From Rossellomorea sp. BNER (GTDB lineage: Bacteria > Bacillota > Bacilli > Bacillales > Bacillaceae_B), in assembly GCA_024213275.1 (NCBI GenBank), contig JANAVG010000012.1, forward strand, positions 88,643-152,642: a stretch of DNA of 64,000 nt. Reading direction: 5' to 3'. A model generated the notes under the pieces. It did not search any database. It was not told the DNA's origin and saw only the letters and a list, made by a program, of their open reading frames with translations. Shown here piece after piece: positions 38,039 to 47,751 of this stretch. A program made the position numbers and the translations under genes. Within the stretch, counting starts at the first letter, position 1; each line of letters begins with the position of its first letter.

Positions 38039-38398
38039 TTAGCTGTCTAATTTTGATTTAGCTGTGTCAGCTAATTGTGTAAATGCTTTTTCATCGCTAA
38101 TTGCAAGATCAGCAAGCATTTTACGGTTTACTTCGATACCAGCAAGCTTCAATCCGTGCATTAAACGGCTGTAAGAAAGACCGTTCATACGAGCTGCTGC
38201 ATTGATACGAGTAATCCAAAGCTTACGGAAGTCGCGTTTCTTTTGGCGACGATCACGGTAAGCATACATGTATGATTTCATTACTTGTTGGTTGGCAACT
38301 TTGTATAATGTATGTTTTGAACCGAAATAACCTTTTGCTAATTTAATAACCTTTTTACGACGTCTGCGTGTAACTGTTCCGCCTTTTACGCGTGGCAT
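38039..38398 (-). CDS. rplT: 50S ribosomal protein L20
   Basis: This 119-aa very basic protein starts [20 protein letters not shown], and its C-terminal globular half has [22 protein letters not shown]. It is an early assembly protein for 23S rRNA. In Bacillus it also represses its own operon by binding the infC leader, and that leader is present here at 39172-39420. It is the last gene of infC-rpmI-rplT, 28 bp after rpmI. Confidence 0.98.
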   Translation of the reverse strand: MPRVKGGTVTRRRRKKVIKLAKGYFGSKHTLYKVANQQVMKSYMYAYRDRRQKKRDFRKLWITRINAAARMNGLSYSRLMHGLKLAGIEVNRKMLADLAISDEKAFTQLADTAKSKLDS

Positions 38399-38426
38399 AG
38401 AATTTCCCTCCTAATAACTTTCAGTA

Positions 38427-38627
38427 TTATTTAATGTTGTCAAGCATATGACGAATGCGTTTGAAGTCTCCCTTAGAAACAACAGCCGCTTTACGTAATT
38501 TACGTTTTGCTTTAGTAGATTTGTTTGCAAATAAGTGGCTTGTGTAAGCGTGGGAACGTTTTAATTTACCGGAACCCGTCTTTTTAAAACGCTTAGCTGA
38601 GCCACGGTGAGTTTTCATTTTTGGCAT
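38427..38627 (-). CDS. rpmI: 50S ribosomal protein L35
   Basis: This 66-aa basic protein ([36 protein letters not shown]) is a structural part of the large subunit. The start is ATG 38627, preceded by GAGGAGG. A TTG two codons upstream would reduce the spacing and is not used in the family. It lies between infC and rplT in the conserved operon. Confidence 0.98.
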   Translation of the reverse strand: MPKMKTHRGSAKRFKKTGSGKLKRSHAYTSHLFANKSTKAKRKLRKAAVVSKGDFKRIRHMLDNIK

Positions 38628-38650
38628 TTGCAATTCCTCCTCAGGGTCAA

Positions 38651-39169
38651 TTACTTTTCATTAGTTGGTGCTAGTACTAAAAACATGCTTCGACCATCCA
38701 TTTTCGGCTTCGATTCAACCGTAGATACTTCTTTGCAAGCTTCTGCAAAACGATCTAACACACGTTGACCAATTTCTTTATGTGTGATTGCACGGCCTTT
38801 AAAGCGAATGGACGCCTTTACTTTGTCCCCTTTTTCAAGGAACTTAATAGCATTGCGAAGTTTCGTGTTAAAATCATGTTCTTCGATAGTTGGGCTCAGA
38901 CGAACCTCTTTCAAATTAATGATTTTTTGATTCTTACGCGCTTCTTTTTCTTTCTTTTGCTGCTCAAATTTGTACTTACCGAAGTCCATAATACGGGCTA
39001 CTGGTGGTTTCGCATTTGGTGCAACCAATACAAGATCAAGATTTACACGGATAGCAATTTCTAAAGCTTCGTTCTTTGATTTGATACCAAGCTGCTCGCC
39101 ATTTTGGTCAATAAGACGAACTTCACGAGCTCGAATGCCTTCGTTTACGATCATATCCTTGCTAATAAT
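38651..39169 (-). CDS. infC: Translation initiation factor IF-3 (ATT start)
   Basis: This 172-aa factor keeps the 30S subunit free and checks the start codon. I extend it to ATT at 39169 (read as Met-Ile-Ser-Lys-Asp), 5 codons upstream of the first ATG. GGAGGTGG lies just before the ATT, and IF-3 of Bacillus begins with these residues from an AUU codon, by which IF-3 limits its own synthesis. The N-terminal domain runs to about 80 and the C-terminal RNA-binding domain follows ([31 protein letters not shown]). It heads infC-rpmI-rplT. Confidence 0.95.
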   Translation of the reverse strand: MISKDMIVNEGIRAREVRLIDQNGEQLGIKSKNEALEIAIRVNLDLVLVAPNAKPPVARIMDFGKYKFEQQKKEKEARKNQKIINLKEVRLSPTIEEHDFNTKLRNAIKFLEKGDKVKASIRFKGRAITHKEIGQRVLDRFAEACKEVSTVESKPKMDGRSMFLVLAPTNEK

Positions 39170-39171
39170 TA

Positions 39172-39420
39172 GCCACCTCCAAGGTTTATTAAAGAATACT
39201 TTGTTTGGGAAAGAGCTTTTTGCAGGTCATTAAGGCATAAAAAAATACGCGTGTCGAAACACCCGCATTAAATTAAAAACGATAAACGTCTTAAATTCAT
39301 TCGTTGATACCTGCCAACTGCGCCATGCGTCAATCAGGTGAGAAGCGGGTTGCTTCTTCTTTGCCACAAACTGTATTCAATTCACCTTAGTAAATATATC
39401 ATAAGCAATTTAATGCTGTC
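39172..39420 (-). ncRNA. L20 leader of infC-rpmI-rplT
   Basis: The minus-strand leader has AAGAAGAAGCAACCCGCTTC, then TCACCTGATTGACGC and GGCAGGTATCAACGAATGAA, the conserved L20-binding leader segments. It ends in the terminator GCGGGTG / CACGCGT with T7 (39239-39268). In B. subtilis L20 binding favours termination. Confidence 0.92.
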
Positions 39421-39892
39421 AAATGATCGTTTTAAAATCACAACATATTTCATATTAGCAGAATGCGAATGATTGTGCAACCTTTTTTAGGGAGTTAGTT
39501 TTCTGCTTTGGATTAGCAAGTGCTTTTACTTTAAGTTCGTGGTGTCAGTCCTTCATATCGATGAGGGATTCTTAGATGGAAGTTGTATTTCAGATTAATT
39601 TAATTGTAGGATTTTTTTAGGTGTTGTGAATTTCTGGTTTGGTTCTAGCAGATGCTCGTCTCAAGGGCGTGGTGTCAGTCCCTCCCATCGTGAAGTGTAT
39701 TTTTCATAGAGGATGTAATTCATGTTCATTCATTTTGGTTTCGTTTGGGAGTGACGGACCCCTATGCTTCTGGTGGGGGTGCTGAACCCCGTGATCGGTT
39801 TGAGTTTTTTGAAAGGTGAGTATTTCATGGGCTTTATGATGGGGAAGTTTCTGCGTTTTGAGTTTGAGCAAGTGCTTTTTCTAATTTCCATT
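39421..39892. other. Noncoding stretch with decayed repeats
   Basis: GTGGTGTCAGTCC occurs twice (about 39539 and 39668), each in CGTGGTGTCAGTCC(T/C)TC plus an ATCG motif, and (AG)CAAGTGCTTTT occurs near 39520 and 39868. GGAGTGACGGACCCC follows near 39750. No frame has a ribosome site. It looks like worn-down repeat copies rather than genes, and the infC promoter should lie at its left edge. Confidence 0.5.
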
Positions 39893-39922
39893 AAAAAAGG
39901 ATAGCTCTAAGCTACCCTTTTT
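39892..39922 (-). terminator. Terminator of thrS
   Basis: AAAAAGGGTAGCTT / AGCTATCCTTTTTT on the minus strand, directly after the thrS stop. Confidence 0.9.
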
Positions 39923-39927
39923 CATAA

Positions 39928-41859
39928 TTAACGTTTGATTTCAGGAAGAATCCCCTCAATAAACTGCGTAAGTGGAACGGTCTCCGATTTTTGTTCTCCA
40001 TATTTGCGAACATTTACGGCTTCATCTTTAATCTCATTATCGCCTACAACGAGCATATAAGGAATCTTACTCATTTGAGCTTCTCTAATCTTATAGCCAA
40101 TTTTTTCTTCACGTTCATCTAGTTCTACGCGAAGTCCTGCCGCTTGTAGCTTCTCCTGAACTTCTTTTGCATAGTTAAAATGTACTTCAGGTGATACTGG
40201 TATAACTTGAACTTGAACAGGTGCTAACCAAGTCGGGAAAGCGCCTTTGTATTCTTCGATAAGGAAAGCCACAAAACGCTCCATTGTAGATACGACACCA
40301 CGGTGTATAACCACTGGACGATGCGGTTTTCCATCTTCACCAACATAGGATAGGTCGAAACGTTCTGGTAATAAGAAGTCTAATTGAACAGTCGAAAGTG
40401 TCTCTTCTTTCCCAATAGCTGTTTTCACTTGAACATCTAACTTTGGCCCATAGAACGCAGCTTCCCCATCTGCTTCAAAATAAGTTACTTCAAGTTCATC
40501 CATTGCTTCTTTTAACATCGCTTGTGCTTTGTTCCACATTTCATCATCATCAAAGTATTTCTCTTTATCTTCTGGATCGCGATAAGATAAACGGAAAGAA
40601 TAGTCTTTCAGATCGAAGTCTTTATACACATCTTGGACAAGTCGAACAACTCGTTTAAATTCTTCTTTTATCTGATCTGGACGAACAAAGATATGCGCAT
40701 CATTTAACGTCATTCCGCGAACACGTTGTAGGCCAGATAGAGCTCCAGACATTTCATAACGATGCATAAGCCCAAGTTCTGCAATCCGAATTGGTAACTC
40801 ACGATAGCTGTGGATACTATTTTTATAAATCATCATATGATGCGGGCAGTTCATTGGTCGTAATACAAGTGATTCATTATCCATTTCCATGACAGGGAAC
40901 ATTCCTTCTTGATAATGGTCCCAGTGTCCACTTGTTTTATACAAATCAACACTTCCCATAACAGGTGTGTAAACATGGTCATAGCCCAGACGCTCTTCTT
41001 TATCCACAATATAACGTTCGATTATACGGCGAACCGTTGCGCCTTTTGGAAGCCACATTGGAAGTCCTTGTCCCACTTTTTGAGAATTCATAAATAAATC
41101 TAATTCTTTCCCAATTTTACGGTGGTCACGCTCTTTCGCCTCTTCTAATAAACGAAGATGCTCATTTAATTCATCTTTCTTGAAGAAAGCAGTACCATAT
41201 ATACGCTGAAGCATCTTATTGTCACTATTTCCACGCCAATAAGCTCCTGCAATACTAAGAAGTTTAAATTCTTTAATTTTATTCGTTGAAGGCACATGAA
41301 TCCCCCGGCATAGATCGAAGAATTCGCCTTGACGGTAAATCGACACTTGTTCATCTTCAGGAATAGCCTCAAGAAGCTCAAGTTTATATTCATCATCAAT
41401 TTCTTTAAAGATGTCTTCTGCTTCACTTCGACTAACATCTTCACGAACAACATCAAGATTTTCACCGATAATCTTCTTCATTTCCTTTTCAATATTCGGA
41501 AGATCTTCAGGGGTAATCGATTGATCTAAATCAATATCATAATAGAAGCCGCCTTCAATTACAGGCCCAATTCCAAGTTTAACACTTGGGTACAAACGCT
41601 TTATCGCCTGTGCCATAAGATGAGCAGTACTATGACGTAAAATTTCTAGTGCCTCGTCTTGTCCTTGTGTAATGATTTCAATTGACCCATCGTCTTGAAT
41701 TCCCGTACGAAGATCAAGTGGTTGACCATTTATTTTACCTGCAAGCGCTTTTTTCTTAAGTCCTGGACTAATAGATGCAGCAATCTCTTCTGTCGTAGTA
41801 CCTTTAGGAAACTCCTTCACATTTCCATCAGGGAAAGTCATTTTAATAACATCTGACAT
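39928..41859 (-). CDS. thrS: Threonine-tRNA ligase
   Basis: This 643-aa class II synthetase has an N-terminal TGS domain (about 3-64), an editing SAD-type domain (about 65-225; [16 protein letters not shown] with the zinc/water-binding His residues) and a catalytic core (about 270-530; [20 protein letters not shown] with the zinc Cys/His). The C-terminal anticodon-binding domain (about 540-640) has [19 protein letters not shown]. It is governed by a threonine T-box leader. The length equals B. subtilis ThrS. Confidence 0.98.
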   Translation of the reverse strand: MSDVIKMTFPDGNVKEFPKGTTTEEIAASISPGLKKKALAGKINGQPLDLRTGIQDDGSIEIITQGQDEALEILRHSTAHLMAQAIKRLYPSVKLGIGPVIEGGFYYDIDLDQSITPEDLPNIEKEMKKIIGENLDVVREDVSRSEAEDIFKEIDDEYKLELLEAIPEDEQVSIYRQGEFFDLCRGIHVPSTNKIKEFKLLSIAGAYWRGNSDNKMLQRIYGTAFFKKDELNEHLRLLEEAKERDHRKIGKELDLFMNSQKVGQGLPMWLPKGATVRRIIERYIVDKEERLGYDHVYTPVMGSVDLYKTSGHWDHYQEGMFPVMEMDNESLVLRPMNCPHHMMIYKNSIHSYRELPIRIAELGLMHRYEMSGALSGLQRVRGMTLNDAHIFVRPDQIKEEFKRVVRLVQDVYKDFDLKDYSFRLSYRDPEDKEKYFDDDEMWNKAQAMLKEAMDELEVTYFEADGEAAFYGPKLDVQVKTAIGKEETLSTVQLDFLLPERFDLSYVGEDGKPHRPVVIHRGVVSTMERFVAFLIEEYKGAFPTWLAPVQVQVIPVSPEVHFNYAKEVQEKLQAAGLRVELDEREEKIGYKIREAQMSKIPYMLVVGDNEIKDEAVNVRKYGEQKSETVPLTQFIEGILPEIKR

Positions 41860-41896
41860 ATCTTTTCACTCCTCTTTAAATTTTTAAAAAAACAAA

Positions 41897-42099
41897 GACT
41901 CTTTTCGTAATGATTGTTGTTACCCGCAGCCTGAATACACTTCGCCCACCTTAGGGTGACCCGTGAGCCTCCTCGCTACGCTGCTGGGTCTTACTTTGGC
42001 ACTGTTCCCGCAGGAGTCTACGTGTATTCAGGCTGCTCAATGCTTCTAAAATGTATATCCAACTTATCTCAGGTAGCAACACACTTTTAGAAAACAGCC
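41897..42099. repeat. 203-bp intergenic element, copy 2 (CCTGAATACAC core)
   Basis: This is the second copy of the element at 36097. Its left end GACTCTTTTCGTAA ... TTGTTGTTACC is a recognisable inverted match of the right end GGTAGCAAC ... TTTTAGAAAACAGCC, giving an imperfect terminal repeat of about 27 bp. It is inserted between the thrS ribosome site and the T-box terminator, so it lengthens the thrS leader. Confidence 0.85.
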
Positions 42100-42103
42100 A
42101 AAA

Positions 42104-42375
42104 CAAAAAACCCCGCCACTTCATATTGAAGGGACGAGGTTATATCTCGTGGTTCCACCCAACTTCTCACCTGTTCGAAAATGAACATAATGACTTCATT
42201 GTTAGTTCTGTAACGACGTCTCTCGCCGTCAATCACTATTGAATAAAGAGATCTACTCTTTAGCGTTCATGATTGAAGTTTAAAGGTGGTAAGTATTCAA
42301 ATCGTGTTAGGAAGTTTCCAGCCAATTGCTTCCCTCTCTGTTAACCGTAAATAGAATACTGTTATCCTCATCATA
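42104..42375 (-). ncRNA. T-box leader of thrS (Thr, specifier ACC)
   Basis: T-box TGGGTGGAACCACG at 42148-42161, then a terminator stem CCTCGTCCC / GGCGGGG with T6 (42105-42140). In stem I ACC (42288-42290) is followed by ACC, fitting a threonine specifier, and AGAGAGGGAAG lies on the 5' side. Unlike pheS, a repeat element lies between terminator and gene. Confidence 0.92.
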
Positions 42376-42615
42376 ACCTTTATAATGTATGTGATTAATA
42401 TGTAGGTTATTATAAGTGGTTATGTGATGAAAATCAAGAACTTCCATAAAAAATTACTGATATCGCAAGCCTTGTTGCATCAAAAGCAATTCCCTGTCTC
42501 CTTTTGTTTGCTTGATATTAGTAGGAGGAGGTTGGATTGATAATTGACTATTTTTTAAAAAAGACCCTAACCTATTTATATAAAACAACACTCCCGAATG
42601 AGTCTAATAAAGTAA
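42376..42615. other. Intergenic stretch between thrS leader and ytxC
   Basis: No gene or clear hairpin is visible. AGGAGGAGG at 42522-42530 resembles a ribosome site but is followed by TTGGATTGA, which stops at once. The thrS promoter should be in the left part. Confidence 0.4.
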
Positions 42616-43587
42616 CTACTCATTCACTGCTTCACTTATTCCCCCAATAGTAAGAGGGAATGAACATGAAGGCAAAATTTGCACTCGCTCTTCAAATATA
42701 TTTTGAATCGTACGAATAAGATTGGATTCTGGCTGATCACAGTATACCAAAATTTTTTCAGGTGCTAATGATAATAATGGAGCAATGGTATAAGAGTCCA
42801 CGTATAAAGGATGATTCGTTAACAATCGCTTATCAATCAGTGTAAGAAGTTTTTCTCTTGTTAATTCTTCAAAAAATTCATTATAAAAAGTAAAGCCATA
42901 GCTTGAAAAGTAAAGATGAATGATATCAATCTGGTTTTCTCGACTAGACAAATATTCTCTTAGCATATGAATGAACATTTGATAATCTTGTTCCATTTTA
43001 TATTCATCGATTGCAATATCTACATACTCCATTGTACGTTCTTCAAGTTTCTTCAATCGGAATTTAACAAATGAATCAAAAGAAACAGGCCCATTACTCT
43101 CCGTAATTCCTTCAAGGTTTTGATATAAAAACTGTTCTTCATCCCATTCTTTTAAAAGCTGTACAAGCTCCGGTCTTTCTCCATTAAACATTTCAATCAT
43201 GATTTGCAGGATTTGCTCTTGTTCATGCGGATCATTATATAAATAAAACTCAGATAAAATCGTAGAAGCCCAATCTAATCGTTTACTATTTAAAATGAAC
43301 ATGGCTAATTGCTTGACCACACTTTGAACATTCTCATCAAGCTGATCTATAGAAACAACATAATGTTTTTGTTGTTGAAATAGTGTTTCGTGGAGCCATG
43401 ATTGACATGATTCTACCTCTAAGTACTTCTTTAGATTCGCTGCATCTCCATAATGTTTGAAAATGATTTCAAACAAATCTGCTCCCCCCTTAAAGCCAAA
43501 TCCCTGATTTATATATATGGGGAGAGTGGACAAATTAGAAGTCTCAAAGTCAAATAATAAAAAGTAGATGAGTAAAGTGGTGAACAT
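42616..43587 (-). CDS. ytxC: Putative sporulation protein YtxC
   Basis: This protein of up to 323 aa resembles the YtxC family found between dnaI and thrS in Bacillus. Beyond about residue 60 it has the family's charged helical pattern (FVKFRLKKLEERTMEYVDIAIDEYKMEQDY), and the C-terminal part has LSSRENQIDIIHLYFSSYGFTFYN and IRTIQNIFEERVQIL. The start is uncertain: ATG 43587 touches its AGGAG with no spacing, and the first 30 residues match nothing I know, so a later start is possible. The biochemical role is unknown. Confidence 0.78.
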   Translation of the reverse strand: MFTTLLIYFLLFDFETSNLSTLPIYINQGFGFKGGADLFEIIFKHYGDAANLKKYLEVESCQSWLHETLFQQQKHYVVSIDQLDENVQSVVKQLAMFILNSKRLDWASTILSEFYLYNDPHEQEQILQIMIEMFNGERPELVQLLKEWDEEQFLYQNLEGITESNGPVSFDSFVKFRLKKLEERTMEYVDIAIDEYKMEQDYQMFIHMLREYLSSRENQIDIIHLYFSSYGFTFYNEFFEELTREKLLTLIDKRLLTNHPLYVDSYTIAPLLSLAPEKILVYCDQPESNLIRTIQNIFEERVQILPSCSFPLTIGGISEAVNE

Positions 43588-43651
43588 CTCCTATGTATAA
43601 GTAGAATTTTTGTATAATTTATGAGAATCCGTAGTCAAACTTATTGGTATA

Positions 43652-43694
43652 AAAAAAGACAAAGTACACTCAAATTTCTAAAATGAGGTACTTT
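43652..43694 (-). terminator. Terminator of the dnaB-dnaI operon
   Basis: AAAGTACCTCA / TGAGTGTACTTT on the minus strand, with TTTGTCTTTTTTT following. Confidence 0.85.
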
Positions 43695-43752
43695 ATCCTT
43701 CGTCAATTTTTGTATCGGAAAATTATAGGGATATTCAACGTTACAACTAACA

Positions 43753-44685
43753 CTACTGTCTCCTATTATTTCCATCAATAAGGACTGGCTGTGTTAAGTA
43801 TTTGATTCTCTCCATAATCCTTGCAGCTTTTAGCTTTTCTTCTTCCCCTCTTTGAGAGTAAGTTAAATGATGTGTAAGGCCGTCATAATCAAAGTTAGAA
43901 GTAAAGAATGTCGGCAGATTTTCAAGCATCCGGAATTGAAGAATCGTCCCTAGGATTTCGTCTCGTCCCCAGCTTGACATCGTTTCTGCTCCAATATCGT
44001 CCAGCATTAAGACAGGAGCTTTCTTAACTGCTTCTAATTTGCTGTTAAGAGATTGGTCTTGAAGCGACTGCTTTACCTCCCTGAAAAACTCAGGAACGTA
44101 AACAATAAGGGAAGAGACTTTGTTCTCAGCCAGTTCATTCGCAATAGCTCCTAATAAATATGATTTACCAACGCCAAATTTTCCGTACAGGTAAAGACCT
44201 TTTTGTTCGTTTTCAGGTGCATAATTTTCTACAAACTCTTTTGCCATCCTTACAGCCTTTAAGCGGCTTGGTGAATCTAACCCTAATGAGGAAAAGGACG
44301 CTTTCAAAATATCTTTCGGAACATAAATACTTTGAATTAATGTCTCTGTTTTTTTCCTTTCATCATACATCACTTTATTCGGACAGCGATGGTAATCAAT
44401 ATCAATCGTATTACCCCTTAATACTAAATTTGGTTCAAATCCTTGCATCATGTTTTTACAATGATCTAAACTAGGGCATTGTCTGCATTCTTTACTCTGA
44501 GAGATATATTCGTAAAGCTTCATGAGACTTCCTTCAATCATTGATCTAGATATTTGATTTCTATTCATATCTATAAAATGGCGAACATCTGGGTGGTTTA
44601 AAATTTCATTTTTCATTGTTTCATATCTTTTTTTAAAATCACCAGAACCCGCCAGCTTTCTTAATGTATCATTAATTTTTTCCAT
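43753..44685 (-). CDS. dnaI: Primosomal protein DnaI (helicase loader)
   Basis: This 310-aa AAA+ ATPase loads the replicative helicase. The N-terminal domain (about 1-130) carries the zinc cysteines (CRQCPSLDHC, about 72-81). The AAA+ domain has Walker A GKFGVGKS (about 168-175), Walker B VLMLDDIGAE and a sensor FFTSNF. The start ATG 44685 follows AGGTGG; an in-frame start three codons upstream is less likely. It is cotranscribed 9 bp after dnaB, as in all Bacillus. Confidence 0.96.
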   Translation of the reverse strand: MEKINDTLRKLAGSGDFKKRYETMKNEILNHPDVRHFIDMNRNQISRSMIEGSLMKLYEYISQSKECRQCPSLDHCKNMMQGFEPNLVLRGNTIDIDYHRCPNKVMYDERKKTETLIQSIYVPKDILKASFSSLGLDSPSRLKAVRMAKEFVENYAPENEQKGLYLYGKFGVGKSYLLGAIANELAENKVSSLIVYVPEFFREVKQSLQDQSLNSKLEAVKKAPVLMLDDIGAETMSSWGRDEILGTILQFRMLENLPTFFTSNFDYDGLTHHLTYSQRGEEEKLKAARIMERIKYLTQPVLIDGNNRRQ

Positions 44686-44694
44686 CTTAACCAC

Positions 44695-46080
44695 CTACTT
44701 TCGGAAGTTTTTTAACTCTTCCTCTAGTTTTTTCTTTTCTTCCTCAAAGTTTACCTGCTCTTTTTCACTCGTTTTTTCATTTCCATTTGAATCATTGAAC
44801 CAATCGGGTAGTTTCTCCGTTCTAATCGGCTTCCGATTCGTACTTTTCTTTTCATTTTTACCTTCTGCCCAAGATAAATACTGACGATGTTCATTCTTAG
44901 CAAGCTCCATAGCCTCTTGTACAGTTTTGACTTTTTTCCTTGCCCAGTGGGAAGCGATTTTATCTATATATCCTTTTGAAAGCTTCATATCCGTTTTCAA
45001 TAGAACATATTGGATTAAAACATTCACAACACCTGCAGATAGTTTTTGAGCAAACATGACACCTTCGATCGCCTGCAAATCACTCTTAGAAGGTTCTCCC
45101 CCACCAGAAATATCTTTCAACAAGTCTTTAGGAGAAGTTGATTCTAAATAATGAATAAGCTCCTCTTCTTTTGATGACGGCTCAGCCTGAACATTTCGAT
45201 ATTCATTAGGCTGAATTTTAGATGTAAGGTCAGGTAACTTATCCCCATGATTCATTTGATACCAATCTCTTGCTGTTTTTCTCAGTGCTTCAATATCAAT
45301 CCGGTCTTCTTCATTCAATGCACTTAGGACCACGTTTTTCATTGTCACAGCATCAATACCATAAAGATTGCTTAGTTTTAAAATCGTTTCTTTGACAAGA
45401 GGAGTAAATGACTTTCTCGGAACCATAGATTGAGATAATCCAGAAAGTAAAATATCAAAATTAAAATCAACTTGATCTAAAGGCACCCCTTTTGAAGTCG
45501 TCTTTCCGATGTATTGCTCCCTCGCCTTTATAGAACTTGCCTCTTCAGCGTCTTGGTTCATAAGGTCTATTTCCATTGTCGAATAGACGTCCTGAAAGGA
45601 TCTAGTTGATTCTTTATATTGTGACAAATCTATTCTTTCATCGGAAAAGAATTTTTTTAATTTTTGAAAATGGGTTTTCCCAATTTTCCTATACAGATAG
45701 ACATTTAACATTCCATCATTGAAAAATTGTTTTGGTGTTAATGGCGGCTGCAACTCATAAATGAACACTCGTTCACCTGTTTCACTTTCCTTCACAAATG
45801 ATTTTAGAAGTCCGATTCCCTCTAATTTTAGCCTTGCATCATATACTTCTTGTAAATTTAAGGAAAGAAAGTTCATTATTTGATAATGTGTAGATTCTTC
45901 AGACCATAATCGATTTTTTTCTACCTCTGACCATAAAGTCATATATAAACTGAAGCAGGTTGCTCCAATGAGTGGTTGATATAAAAATGTAATCGTTTTT
46001 CGTTCATATTCGTCTAATAAGCCACTTGTCCCTACAATGTAACGATCAACGGGCTGAACCTCATTCCAGTGCTTCTTCAT
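44695..46080 (-). CDS. dnaB: Replication initiation and membrane attachment protein DnaB
   Basis: This 461-aa Gram-positive DnaB (not the helicase) helps start replication at oriC and at stalled forks with DnaD and DnaI. The N-terminal winged-helix DnaB/DnaD domain (VQPVDRYIVGTSGLLDEYER, FLYQPLIGATCFSLYMTLW) and the C-terminal helical domain (about 310-400; GVMFAQKLSAGVVNVLIQYVL) match the family. The tail is lysine/glutamate-rich. ATG 46080 has AAAGGT upstream and starts like the B. subtilis protein; the frame is open to 46098. Confidence 0.95.
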   Translation of the reverse strand: MKKHWNEVQPVDRYIVGTSGLLDEYERKTITFLYQPLIGATCFSLYMTLWSEVEKNRLWSEESTHYQIMNFLSLNLQEVYDARLKLEGIGLLKSFVKESETGERVFIYELQPPLTPKQFFNDGMLNVYLYRKIGKTHFQKLKKFFSDERIDLSQYKESTRSFQDVYSTMEIDLMNQDAEEASSIKAREQYIGKTTSKGVPLDQVDFNFDILLSGLSQSMVPRKSFTPLVKETILKLSNLYGIDAVTMKNVVLSALNEEDRIDIEALRKTARDWYQMNHGDKLPDLTSKIQPNEYRNVQAEPSSKEEELIHYLESTSPKDLLKDISGGGEPSKSDLQAIEGVMFAQKLSAGVVNVLIQYVLLKTDMKLSKGYIDKIASHWARKKVKTVQEAMELAKNEHRQYLSWAEGKNEKKSTNRKPIRTEKLPDWFNDSNGNEKTSEKEQVNFEEEKKKLEEELKNFRK

Positions 46081-46124
46081 TACACTCTTACCTTTCATTT
46101 TGAAGATAAAGAGAAAAAGAAAAG

Positions 46125-46239
46125 GGGCTGTCCCATAAGGGGTCCGGAACCACTATGATTGTCCATATATAGAAGATGTCTTAAGGGTTCTTCTACATAT
46201 TGAAGTTGTGGTTCCTGACACCTTGGTTTTGGGACAGCC
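46125..46239 (-). repeat. 115-bp palindromic element after nrdR
   Basis: GGGCTGTCCCA / TTGGGACAGCCC arms, then GTCCGGAACCAC / GTGGTTCCTGAC, then ATATAGAAGA / TCTTCTACATAT, form one long hairpin. Reading minus it starts about 15 nt after the nrdR stop and ends in TTTTCTTTTTC. It closely resembles 26985-27102. Confidence 0.82.
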
Positions 46240-46253
46240 CATTGTAAACTTTA

Positions 46254-46709
46254 TTACTCTTTTTTTATTAAATCTTTTAATTCATCAATAAATACATTAA
46301 TATCTTTAAATTGACGGTAAACAGATGCAAATCGAACATAAGCAACTTCATCTACTTTGGCTAGCCTGTCCATCACCATTTCTCCTACTGCATCAGAATA
46401 TACTTCTAAGTTACCCTGGTTTCGGAGTTCTTGCTCAATATCATTAGTGATAAATTCTAATTGCTCAAGTGGTACAGGTCGCTTTTCACAAGCTCTGATG
46501 AGACCTCTCAAAATCTTCTCGCGGCTGAATTCTTCTCGAGTTCCCTCTTTTTTCACAACAATTAACGGTAGTTCTTCTACCTTTTCAAAAGTGGTAAAAC
46601 GGTAGTTACATTCCTCACACTCTCTTCTTCTACGAATCGAACGTCCCTCATCCACTGGACGTGAGTCAACCACTCGTGTCCCATTATGTTTACACGTTGG
46701 GCATTTCAT
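46254..46709 (-). CDS. nrdR: Transcriptional repressor NrdR
   Basis: This 151-aa repressor of ribonucleotide reductase genes senses dATP/ATP. The zinc ribbon has CPTC at 3-6 and CEEC at about 31-34. The ATP-cone domain (about 47-137; [31 protein letters not shown]) follows. The length is standard. In the transcription order it comes before dnaB-dnaI, with a long hairpin between. Confidence 0.97.
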   Translation of the reverse strand: MKCPTCKHNGTRVVDSRPVDEGRSIRRRRECEECNYRFTTFEKVEELPLIVVKKEGTREEFSREKILRGLIRACEKRPVPLEQLEFITNDIEQELRNQGNLEVYSDAVGEMVMDRLAKVDEVAYVRFASVYRQFKDINVFIDELKDLIKKE

Positions 46710-46780
46710 CGTATCAACTCCGTTTATGCATAATCATTACCTTCATCATATATAAAAGGACCTTATAGTACAAGGCAAAT

Positions 46781-47158
46781 CTATTTTCTTATAAGTTGTC
46801 CATCTAATTTTTCATAGTAGGACAATGCTTCCTGCTTTAATAATGGATATGTACCTGAAAGTTTTTTTCCATCAGTACTTATTTTAAAATCGACAGCTGT
46901 CTCAAAAGGACGAACGGTAATAATCGTCACCACGATAAACAAGGGGGGTCTTCCGATTTTTTGAATCGTTACTTCTCCACGTTCTTTTGAATCGGATATC
47001 ACCTTAAATTGCTCAGTTAAAAAAAGGTCTAGAACAGATCTGTAAACCTTATCAAATGCAGATTTATAATAATGTGTCTTTAATTCTTCATCAGCCGGTT
47101 GGTCACTTGTTTCACATTCTGTATTAAATCTTCTTAGTAAAGACTGTACAACTCCCAT
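46781..47158 (-). CDS. Conserved hypothetical cytosolic protein
   Basis: This 125-aa protein, with AAGGAGGGGG before the ATG, lies between the SAM decarboxylase gene and nrdR. It has mixed alpha/beta character, with a hydrophobic strand pair (PPLFIVVTIITVRPFETAVDFKIST) and no signal or membrane helix. Similar short proteins occur at this place in other bacilli, but I do not recognise a named family and give no function. Confidence 0.7.
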   Translation of the reverse strand: MGVVQSLLRRFNTECETSDQPADEELKTHYYKSAFDKVYRSVLDLFLTEQFKVISDSKERGEVTIQKIGRPPLFIVVTIITVRPFETAVDFKISTDGKKLSGTYPLLKQEALSYYEKLDGQLIRK

Positions 47159-47238
47159 ATATTAGCCCCCTCCTTAACCCTATTATACAATATATTTAAA
47201 AAACTTAATAATTTGTATTAAAGATTGCTATACAAAAA

Positions 47239-47353
47239 AGGTTGACCCCATAGTAAAAGTGTCTGAAATCATTTAATCAATTTGTAGAAAACTAATGTAA
47301 GCTTAATCTACCCAATGATTGAATGGTTCCGGACCTTCTCTAGAGTCAACCTC
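47239..47353 (-). repeat. 115-bp palindromic element / speD terminator
   Basis: Arms GAGGTTGAC and GTCAACCTTTTTT bound an internal part with AAGGTCCGGAACCATT and CAGACACTTTTA, like the corresponding parts of 46125-46239. Reading minus it starts 17 nt after the speD stop and ends in T6, a strong terminator position. Confidence 0.72.
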
Positions 47354-47370
47354 GTTTAATTCATCATCAT

Positions 47371-47751
47371 TTATAGTGCATTTGCTTTTGATTGTTTTAC
47401 TTGAACAGGACCCATACCACGTGGTAATTCAATTGTTTCACGTGTTTGAGCGCCTAAAGCTTCAGCAATATAATCAGCAGCAATATTAGGATCTAAATCG
47501 CCGCATGTATACACATCAATACTTGCATATCCATGTTCTGGAAAACTATGAATAGTTAAGTGTGATTCTGAGATAATCACAACACCACTAACACCTTGTG
47601 GAGCAAATTTGTGAAAAGCAACCTCTCGAACCTCTGCACCTGATTTAAGTGCAGCATCCACAAATGTTTGTTCAATTTGTTCTACATCATTTAACTTAGC
47701 AAAATCGCATCCCCACAATTCGGAGATAACGTGACGACCCATTGTTTCCAT
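47371..47751 (-). CDS. speD: S-adenosylmethionine decarboxylase proenzyme
   Basis: This 126-aa class 1B enzyme makes decarboxylated SAM for spermidine. It self-cleaves between Glu62 and Ser63 (SES at 61-63, in [16 protein letters not shown]), where Ser63 becomes the pyruvoyl group. The catalytic HxxxHxFPE-like region and CGDLDP follow. The length equals B. subtilis SpeH/SpeD. It lies downstream of gapB, as in B. subtilis, but here a terminator and a 394-bp gap separate them, so it likely has its own promoter. Confidence 0.96.
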   Translation of the reverse strand: METMGRHVISELWGCDFAKLNDVEQIEQTFVDAALKSGAEVREVAFHKFAPQGVSGVVIISESHLTIHSFPEHGYASIDVYTCGDLDPNIAADYIAEALGAQTRETIELPRGMGPVQVKQSKANAL

